Below are positions 58,095 to 64,000 of a stretch of 64,000 bases of DNA, piece by piece. The position numbers and the translations under genes are program-made. The stretch spans positions 10,684,001 through 10,748,000 of the forward strand of contig NZ_JAPNKE010000002.1 in assembly GCF_026626665.1 (NCBI RefSeq). The letters run 5' to 3'. Each line of letters starts with the position of its first letter. Positions within the stretch are counted from its first letter, which is position 1. The DNA is from Nannocystis pusilla. Lineage in GTDB: Bacteria; Myxococcota_A; Polyangia; Nannocystales; Nannocystaceae. Below the pieces are notes generated by a model, which saw only the letters and a program-made list of their open reading frames with translations, was not told the DNA's origin and searched no databases.

Positions 58095-59822
58095 TCACTG
58101 GCGGCAGCCGGCGTCTTCGGGGCCGCAGCGGAAGCGGACGTGGACGTGGTGCTCGTGGTTGTCGCTGTGGGTGACGACGGCGGGGATGCCGGCGCGCGGC
58201 TGGACCATGCGGTCGATGTCGCTCGGGGACAGGCCGGCGCGCTGGGCGGCGTCGCGGAGCGCCGGGTGGAGCGCGCGATCGAGGAAGACGTTCTGGACCG
58301 CCCCGGTGTCGTGCAGCGCCTGCACGAGGCGGAACGCGGCGTCCCAATCGACCTCGATCGGCTGCGGTCGGCACCACGTCGTGCCGCAGTGCGCGCAGCG
58401 CTGCGCGTCGCTGCGGTAGACGCCGTGCTCGATCGGCAGCCAGATGTCGACGTCTCGACCTGACTGATGGGACAGGTGACGACCGTAGCCGCCGCCGTCC
58501 TGCTTGCTCAGGTCGCCGACGACGATCTGCCCGTGATAGTTGTAGACCTCGCGCAGGCGCACCATCGCGGTCTGCAGCTGATGCAGCGTGTGCGACGAGG
58601 CGACCGCGTGGCGGGTGCAGCGGACGTCGAAGAAGTCGGTGGCGTGGAGGGTCACGCCGTCCTTCAACTCGCCCTCGCCGGGGGTGCCCTCGGACCGGCC
58701 GCCGCTCGGGGTCTCGGGGGTGGCGAGGTCACGGACCGCGGGCAGCTGGCTGGGGTCGGTCCAGACGTCGACCACGTCGCCCGCGGCGAGGGTCGCTGGG
58801 CGGCGGGGGTTGAGGCGGCGGAGCTCGTCGAGGGTCATGCCGTGGCGCCGGGCGACGCTCTCCCACGTGTCGCCGGGCCCGACTTCGACGCGGCCGGGGC
58901 TGCGCCGGGTCACGGGTCGTGTGGTGCAGACCGCGATGGCCTGGCCAGGCGTGAGGGCGGCGCCCGGGCTGAGGTCGTTGTCGGCGGCGAGGCGGCGCGG
59001 GTCGACGTCGTAGCGCGCGGCGATCTCGTCGAGGGTCTCGTGCGCCGCGACTGGATGGGTGATCGGCCGGCAGTGCAGGCTCGGCGGGCCAGGCGAGGTC
59101 TCGTCGTCCGCGGCTAGCTCGGGGAGCGGCGTCGCGGGGGCGGGGGCGTCGGCGGGACCTGCCGCGCCCAGGCTCGGCCCGGCGAGCAGCGCTGCGACGA
59201 GGGCGCCCGGCACGAACCCCGCGAGCAGCCAGCGCAGGCCCTGATGACGGCGCCGTCGCGCCGCGCTGGCCGCGAGCCACGGCTCGAGCTGCTCGGGCCG
59301 GCCCGCGAGCCCCACTGCGCGGACGAGGCGCTCGCCCGCCAGCAAGAGCCGCGCGGGCCGGCGCCGCGCCTCCCATGCGGCGGCGGCCTGGCAGAGCTGC
59401 TGCGCGAACTGAAGCGCCACGGTGGCCTCGCCGGCGCTCCACTCGTGCGGCTCGACCGCCATCTGCTCGGCGATCGCCTCGGTCCCGAGGTGCGCGCGGC
59501 GGGGCATGACCTGCAGCAGGTGGTAGCCGATGCCGATCCGGTCGCCCTCGCGCAGGACGGTGGGCTGGATGCAGCGCAGGCCGTTGATGAGGGTCCCCGC
59601 GGTCGAGCCGCGGTCGACGAGGGTGAGCCGGCCCTGTTGCTCGTAGATCCGGCAATGCACGGCGGCGACGTCGGGGCCGTCGAGCACGAGGTCCGACTCG
59701 CGCGAGCTGCCGATCTTGAGCTCGCGCCGGCCGACGAGGGAGATGAAGCGCTCCTGGCCGTCGCGGCCGAGGTGCCGCAGGACGGTGGCGTCGCTGGCGA
59801 AGCTGTCGCCCCAGTGGGTCAC
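58095..59822 (-). CDS. FHA - LysM - murein endopeptidase (MepA-like) protein
   Basis: A 575-residue protein starting with GTG that overlaps the pseudokinase stop (GTGA). Order: N-terminal FHA domain (LVGRRELKIGSSRESDLVLD, VDRGSTAGTLINGLRC), a helical part, one membrane helix (GLRWLLAGFVPGALVAALLA, about 200-220), and two LysM repeats (HPVAAHETLDEIAARYDVDP; VEVGPGDTWESVARRHGMTL). Last comes a penicillin-insensitive murein endopeptidase domain (LAS fold) with YGRHLSHQSGRDVDIWLP and SDNHEHHVHVRFRC giving the zinc ligands. Cytoplasmic FHA joined to a periplasmic peptidoglycan hydrolase suggests phospho-controlled wall opening for the secretion apparatus. Conserved cysteines (RCTRH, CAHCG, WCRP, RCGPEDAGC) are as in MepA. 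Confidence 0.85.
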   Translation of the reverse strand: MTHWGDSFASDATVLRHLGRDGQERFISLVGRRELKIGSSRESDLVLDGPDVAAVHCRIYEQQGRLTLVDRGSTAGTLINGLRCIQPTVLREGDRIGIGYHLLQVMPRRAHLGTEAIAEQMAVEPHEWSAGEATVALQFAQQLCQAAAAWEARRRPARLLLAGERLVRAVGLAGRPEQLEPWLAASAARRRRHQGLRWLLAGFVPGALVAALLAGPSLGAAGPADAPAPATPLPELAADDETSPGPPSLHCRPITHPVAAHETLDEIAARYDVDPRRLAADNDLSPGAALTPGQAIAVCTTRPVTRRSPGRVEVGPGDTWESVARRHGMTLDELRRLNPRRPATLAAGDVVDVWTDPSQLPAVRDLATPETPSGGRSEGTPGEGELKDGVTLHATDFFDVRCTRHAVASSHTLHQLQTAMVRLREVYNYHGQIVVGDLSKQDGGGYGRHLSHQSGRDVDIWLPIEHGVYRSDAQRCAHCGTTWCRPQPIEVDWDAAFRLVQALHDTGAVQNVFLDRALHPALRDAAQRAGLSPSDIDRMVQPRAGIPAVVTHSDNHEHHVHVRFRCGPEDAGCRQ

Positions 59823-61123
59823 GGGCGGGAGGCGGCGAACAGGCCGAGGCCTGCGAGGATGACGAGGCCGAACAGGATGTTGATGGTGATGAGCTTCTTC
59901 TCGAGCGTCCAGGGCCCCTTCAGCCAGCGCTGCCAGGCGGGCGCGGGCGAAGCGACGGGCGCGGAGGGCGGGCGCAGGAGCATGGGCGGCATCTGCTTGA
60001 CGAACACGGTCGCGCTCGGGTTGTTGACGACCGAGGTGACCTCGCTGACCGGCTGCGCCGGCACGCCCGGGTCGGTCTCGAGGATGTACTGGCCCTGCGT
60101 CGCCGGGATGATGACCGTGACCGCGCCGTCGTCCTGCGGCTGGGCCTGGGGCTGCAAGTGGAGCACGACGGTCTCGGCTTGTTGCCTCCGCATGCGCGAG
60201 GGCAGCGTGGCGGTGGCCGCCGTCAGCTCTCCGGAGGCGTGCCGTGAGCGCTGGAACACCTCGGTGACGATGTCGCCGTCGTCGCTGTCGACAGGCGCCG
60301 GGCGATGGGCCGCGGCGACCGCGACGCGACGCCGCGGCTCCTTGTCGAGCAGCGCCAGCAGCAAGCTCTCGGCCTCGGCGGGCAGTTCGGGCGCCAGAGT
60401 GCGCGGTGACGGCGGCGCGGCGTGCAGGTGCTGCATGGCCACCACGTTGGGCGGACCTTGGAACGGGCGCTGCCCGGTGAGCGCCTCGAAGAGGACGAGC
60501 CCGAGCACGTACAGATCGGTCGCGTGCGCGGGCGGCGAGCCCTGGAGCTGCTCGGGCGCCTGATAGACCACCGCGAGGTCGGCGTCGATGCGCGTGCCCT
60601 CGTCCTCGCGCTCGCCGCGGAGCTGAGCCAGGCCCCAGTCCAGCAGGCGCACGCGGACCTGACCCGCCGGGTCCGTGGAGATCCGGATGTTGCTGGGCTT
60701 GAGGTTGCCGTGGACGAGCCCCGCGTGGTCGGCAGCGGCGAGCGCGGCCGACACCTGCAGGAAGATGCCGCGAGCCTGCGACCACGCGAGCCGGTCGCCG
60801 CGGCGACGCACGCTCTCGAGGCTCTCGCCGGCGGCGAGCTCGAGCGCGAAGAAAGCGTCCGGGCCGTCGACGCGGGCCTCGTACAGCGGGATCGCCCGCG
60901 CGTCCGGGAGCGCGGCCGCGGCCCGCCCGACCTCGGCGACGCGCCGCAGCGCCGCGGCGCCGCAGCGGTCGCCGTCGAAGACCTTCACCGCGCACGCGAA
61001 GTCCCGCTCCCGGTGCTTGGCCAGGAACACGTGACCCCAGGGACCACCCCCGAGGGGAGCCGAGAGCTCGTAGTCCCCGAGCGTGGTCCCGACGAGCGAC
61101 GCGTGGCGGTGGGCCTGGTTCAT
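59819..61123 (-). CDS. Tail-anchored pseudokinase of the T6SS block
   Basis: A 434-residue protein with a Ser/Thr-kinase fold: GDYELSAPLGGGPWGHVFLA (loop), CAVKVFDGD (lysine kept), catalytic loop LVHGNLKPSNIRI in which HRD has become HGN, LLDWGLAQL in place of DFG, then VYQAPEQLQG and DLYVLGLVLFEAL. Loss of the catalytic Asp predicts a pseudokinase or a very weak enzyme. A Pro/Gln-rich linker ends in a C-terminal membrane helix (LITINILFGLVILAGLGLFA). It follows tssC by three bases and overlaps the FHA-endopeptidase gene, so the three are translated together. In other bacteria PpkA-type kinases and FHA proteins control T6SS firing; this one may act as a scaffold. Confidence 0.82.
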   Translation of the reverse strand: MNQAHRHASLVGTTLGDYELSAPLGGGPWGHVFLAKHRERDFACAVKVFDGDRCGAAALRRVAEVGRAAAALPDARAIPLYEARVDGPDAFFALELAAGESLESVRRRGDRLAWSQARGIFLQVSAALAAADHAGLVHGNLKPSNIRISTDPAGQVRVRLLDWGLAQLRGEREDEGTRIDADLAVVYQAPEQLQGSPPAHATDLYVLGLVLFEALTGQRPFQGPPNVVAMQHLHAAPPSPRTLAPELPAEAESLLLALLDKEPRRRVAVAAAHRPAPVDSDDGDIVTEVFQRSRHASGELTAATATLPSRMRRQQAETVVLHLQPQAQPQDDGAVTVIIPATQGQYILETDPGVPAQPVSEVTSVVNNPSATVFVKQMPPMLLRPPSAPVASPAPAWQRWLKGPWTLEKKLITINILFGLVILAGLGLFAASRP

Positions 61124-61126
61124 CGC

Positions 61127-62631
61127 TCACTCCTTCTCCAGCTTCCCGACCAGCGACAGCTCGAAGGACGCGCCCTCGTACTTGAGGTGCGGCACGACCT
61201 TGAGGTTGCAGCGGTACCAGCCGACCTGGCCCGGGACCTCCTCGACCTTGACCTCGGCCTCCTTGAGCGGCTTGCGCGAGCGGACGTCCGGCGGCGGGTC
61301 GGGCATGTTCGACACGTACTGGCGGATCCACTCGTTGAGCTCGCGCTCGAGGCGGGCCTGGTCCTTCCACGTGCCGATCTGCTCGCGCTGCAGGACCTTG
61401 AGGTAGTGCGCCAGGCGAGTGACGACGAACATGTACGGCAGGCGGGTGCCGAGCATGAAGTTGCGCTGGGCCGCCTGGCCCTTCTCGGTGCGCTGGAACA
61501 CCTTGGGCCGCTGCACCGAGTTGGCCGAGAAGAACGCGGCGTTGTTGCTGTCCTTGCGCGGGATGAGGGCGATGAAGCCCTGCTCGGCGAACTCGAACTC
61601 CTTGCGGTCCTCGATGGCCGCCTCGCACGGGTTTTTGGTCACGAGCTCGCCGCCCTGGTGGTACTGGTGCAGCGGCAGGTCGAAGACCGCGCCGCCGCCG
61701 AGCGGGCCGATGATGTTGGGGCACCAGCGGTACTTGGCGAAGGAGTCGGCGATCTTGGCCGTGAGCGCGACCGAGGCCGGGCCCCACAGATATTGTCGTG
61801 CTTGTCGATGACCTGCTCGTCGAAGTTGAAGTCGCGGACCTTGAGCTCGCTCTCGCGGCCGCCGTAGGGGGCGCGCAGCAGGAACCGCGGCATGCACAGG
61901 CCGACGTAGCGCGCGTCCTCCGACTCGCGGAAGGCGTTCCACGTCTGGTAGCGCGGGTGCTCGAACATCGCCTGCAGGTCCTTGAGCTGCGGGATCTCGG
62001 CGAACGACTGCTTGCCGAACATCGCCGGCCCGACGTTGGCGAGGAACGGCACGTGGGCCATCGCGCCGATCTGCGCGCAGCCGCGGAGCAGCTCGACGTC
62101 CTCGGTGCCCGGGCCGAAGTCGTGGGTCGAGCACATCACCCCGTACGGCTTGCCGCCGAACACCCCGATCGCGTCCTTGTAGATCGTGCGATAGAGGCCG
62201 GTCTGGGTCACCTCCGGGGCGTCGCGGAAGTCGGTCAGCAGGTCGTCCTTGGTCGCGTGCATCAGCTCGAGGCGGACGTTCTCGCGGAAGTCGATCGCGT
62301 CGACCAGATACTTGACGCCGCGCCAGGCCGTCTCGAGCGCCTTGATCGCCGGGGCGTGGAGGAGCGCGTTGACCTGCGCGGTGAGGCGGCGGTCGATGTC
62401 GGCGATCAGCGCGTCGATGCGGTCGCCGGCGACCTTCTTGTTGGTGGCCGCGTCGGGGTCGCGCAGCAGGCTGCCGAGCAGGTCGCTCAGGCCCTGGCGG
62501 CTGGCCTTGCTGTCGGGGCTGAGCTTGCCCTCGTCGAGCAGCTCGGCCAGGAGCGAGCCGCCGCCTTCGAGCGGACTGCCCATCACGCCGCGCAGGAGAT
62601 CGTTGTTGCGTTGCTTCTCCAGGTCTTCCAT
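61127..62631 (-). CDS. tssC: T6SS sheath large subunit TssC/VipB, frameshifted near 61795
   Basis: TssC (VipB) forms the contractile sheath with TssB. N-terminal part: RRLTAQVNALLHAPAIKALE, TAWRGVKYLVDAIDFRENVR and YGVMCSTHDFGPGTEDVELL. C-terminal part in another frame: YLWGPASVALTAKIADSFAK, FEFAEQGFIALIPRKDSNNA, NFMLGTRLPYMFVVTRLAHY and VGWYRCNLKVVPHLKYEGAS. The break is in HDN-YLWG: the codons aa-tat should read aac-tat, one missing C (minus-strand sense). Repaired length is about 501 residues, normal. It starts 19 bases after tssB. Since TssC is required for a working sheath and both halves are intact, this is most likely a sequence error. Confidence 0.92.
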
Positions 62632-62650
62632 GGTGCTGTCCTCCGCCGAA

Positions 62651-63145
62651 TCAGGGCTGGTCCTCGAGGCCGAGCTCGCGCATGAGCTGGGCGCGCTTGT
62701 CCGGGTCCTTCAGGACGGCCTGGATCCGCTTCATGAAGGTCGGCACGTTGCCGAGCGGGTCCTTGAGCTGCTTGAGGGCGTCGCGGAGCTCCATCAGCTC
62801 GCGCAGGCGGTCGACCTTGTGGGCGATGCCCTCGGGGCGGAAGTCGTTCAGGCCGTCGAATTGCAGCGAGAGGTTCAGCGGGCCCTGGTCGGGCGCGAGG
62901 TGATTCTCGACCTCCACCGACGCCTGCAGCTTTTGCGCCTTCATGACCTCGGCGAAGTTCTCCTTATTGATGTCGATCGGCTTGCGCTCCTCGACCGGCC
63001 GCTCGTCGGGCGCGCCGGTGAAGTCGCCGAGCATCAAGATCCGCAGGGGTAGCTCGATATCCTCGGCGGCGTCGCCCAGCGCCGACTTGTAACGAATGTT
63101 GACGCGCTCTTTGGGAGCAGTGGACACTTCTCGGTCATTTACCAT
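62651..63145 (-). CDS. tssB: T6SS sheath small subunit TssB/VipA
   Basis: A 164-residue protein with the TssB signature KERVNIRYKSALGDAAEDIE ... LPLRILMLGDFTG, DINKENFAEVMKAQKLQAS and LQFDGLNDFRPEGIAHKV. Start at ATG 63145 (MVNDREVSTAPKERVN); in-frame sequence further upstream is not protein-like. It is the first gene of the minus-strand unit tssB-tssC-pseudokinase-FHA/endopeptidase. The last residues (LMRELGLEDQP) match the usual family length. Confidence 0.92.
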   Translation of the reverse strand: MVNDREVSTAPKERVNIRYKSALGDAAEDIELPLRILMLGDFTGAPDERPVEERKPIDINKENFAEVMKAQKLQASVEVENHLAPDQGPLNLSLQFDGLNDFRPEGIAHKVDRLRELMELRDALKQLKDPLGNVPTFMKRIQAVLKDPDKRAQLMRELGLEDQP

Positions 63146-63456
63146 CACGAGATGTTTATCCGGCGACGGCGAGGTCGTCCAGAGAAAATGCATCGAGGTA
63201 GTTCGTGGGGAGAATGGGACGCGGAAGATGCGATTGGAATTTTGGTGATTCAGACTACAGAGATGACCGTCGATGCGGTGAGTGGGCGGGGCTCGGCGGT
63301 GAAAAACCGAACGAGAACAACGCCGTATTCGCTTGAATGCAGTCCAGCTCACCAAAGCTGCAAAGGGCCTGGGCGGCCCTCCTGTCGTGGTTTTCGCGTG
63401 GTTTTGCGTGCAGAAAGGTCTGGCGGGTCGCGCTCGCGCTCTGCTATGATGGCGGC
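63146..63456. promoter_or_regulatory. Divergent promoter region between tssB and hcp
   Basis: 311 bases between divergent T6SS genes, somewhat A+T-richer than the surroundings, with no gene. It must contain promoters for both sides. A TATGAT hexamer at 63445-63450 lies six bases before the hcp ATG. No sigma-54 -24/-12 pair with correct spacing was found. Confidence 0.5.
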
Positions 63457-63951
63457 ATGGCTGAAACAGTGCACCTGTACCTCAAGTCGAATGGGCAAGA
63501 TATCCCGGGCGAGAGCTCGCAGTTCGACCTCGGGCGTGAAAACTCGATCGAATGCCTGGTGTTCAAGGACAACGTCCGGACCGCGCGCGAGCTCGGGAGC
63601 CGGGCGGCGGTCGGGCGCCGGGTCCACGAGCCGGTGGAGATCGTCAAGCGGATCGACAAGAGCTCGCCGCTGCTGGCCAAGGCGCTGTGCCGCAACGAGA
63701 AGATCGACGCGGAGTTCAAGTTCTTCCGCCCGAGCCCCAAGGGCGACGGCACCACCGAGCAGTTCTTCACGGTGAAGATCGAGAACGCCCGCGTCGACTG
63801 CATCGAGCGCCACTCCCCGAACGCGATCGATCCGGCGGAGTCCAAGGCGCCGCCGCTCGAGACGATCCGCTTCGTCTATCACACGATCCGCTGGATCTAC
63901 GTGCCCACCGGCGCCGAGTTCGAGGACAGCTGGAGCCGCTCGGACGGCTGA
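63457..63951 (+). CDS. hcp: T6SS tube protein Hcp (TssD)
   Basis: A 164-residue Hcp-family protein: MAETVHLYLKSNGQDIPGES, IECLVFKDNVRTARE, RVHEPVEIVKRIDKSSPLLA, EKIDAEFKFFRPSP and FFTVKIENARVDCIERHSPN, ending IRWIYVPTGAEFEDSW. Hexameric rings of Hcp stack into the T6SS inner tube and carry effectors. It is transcribed away from tssB-tssC. The start at ATG 63457 has no visible Shine-Dalgarno; TATGAT ends seven bases before it, so the transcript could be leaderless or nearly so. The family fits closely and the frame is intact. Confidence 0.93.
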   Translation: MAETVHLYLKSNGQDIPGESSQFDLGRENSIECLVFKDNVRTARELGSRAAVGRRVHEPVEIVKRIDKSSPLLAKALCRNEKIDAEFKFFRPSPKGDGTTEQFFTVKIENARVDCIERHSPNAIDPAESKAPPLETIRFVYHTIRWIYVPTGAEFEDSWSRSDG

Positions 63952-64000
63952 GCCGCGGCGCCCGGCGCTGTCTTTATGATGTCCCGGGCGCGGCCTGCGT
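63952..64000. other. Window end
   Basis: 49 bases after hcp with a GC-rich start; too short to interpret. Confidence 0.3.

Noticed and set aside
58459..58478. Dyad-repeat copy in the MepA active-site region
   Set aside because: The spacing fits (14 bp), but the codons encode the conserved HLSHQSGRD motif, so the match is probably chance.

Overview
The window looks like a chromosomal piece of a high-GC predatory myxobacterium, most likely of the Nannocystis/Nannocystaceae group. The signs are lipoproteins with long Ser/Thr linkers after the lipobox, Cys-rich DUF4215 repeats (CGNG..EAGE.CDDGN), several Ser/Thr kinase and FHA proteins, a TreX-TreY-TreZ operon, a myxobacterial-type retron and a type VI secretion (T6SS) block. 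The genus is inferred, not proven. No rRNA, tRNA, IS element or CRISPR array was recognised.

Layout. 0-2.4 kb: end of a cytochrome c maturation cluster (ccmD-like), an acyl-CoA dehydrogenase and glutamate racemase (murI). 2.6-9.5 kb: a TonB-receptor-like outer-membrane protein, an esterase lipoprotein and a DUF4215/beta-propeller lipoprotein; between the last two, on the minus strand, lies a 17-codon micro-ORF with a near-perfect Shine-Dalgarno. 9.8-17.1 kb (minus): glgX-treZ-treY plus a small unknown, making trehalose from glycogen. 17.5-19.2 kb (minus): a metzincin-like lipoprotein. 19.3-30 kb: a putative conflict island: WGR/HEAT protein and SWIM zinc-finger protein (compare E. coli YehI and YehQ), a retron with recognisable a1/msr/msd/a2 directly followed by its reverse transcriptase, an NnrU-family membrane protein, a TPR protein and a VWA-DUF2135 protein. 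30-31 kb: a degenerate repeat array without a gene.

31.1-55.3 kb is one long plus-strand locus that looks like an undescribed trans-envelope signalling system. It contains a VKOR-DsbA fusion, two OmpA-like single-pass proteins, a TlpA-like thioredoxin, a thioredoxin-fold paralogue lacking CXXC, three TPR/PEGA-like proteins each with four C-terminal membrane helices, two transmembrane Ser/Thr kinases (one giant, with repeat-filled linkers), an outer-membrane-like protein, two DUF4215-DUF1554 lipoproteins and an FHA-TM-WD40 protein. Several component types occur in two or three copies. 55.5-57.9 kb: a secreted VIT-P-domain-VWA protein. 58.1-64 kb: T6SS genes on the minus strand (tssB, tssC, a pseudokinase, an FHA-LysM-murein endopeptidase) and divergent hcp.

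Two features run through the window. First, a family of exact 20-bp dyad repeats (half-sites near CATGTC or CCTGTC spaced 14 bp apart) is scattered through genes and intergenic DNA, with a six-arm array at 9.47 kb. Second, many clearly functional genes (acd, murI, WGR, tlpA-like, both kinases, DUF1554 lipoprotein, FHA-WD40, tssC) are broken by single-base indels, mostly one missing base, often in G/C runs. This points to residual sequencing error rather than mass pseudogene formation; coordinates for those genes span the corrected reading frames.
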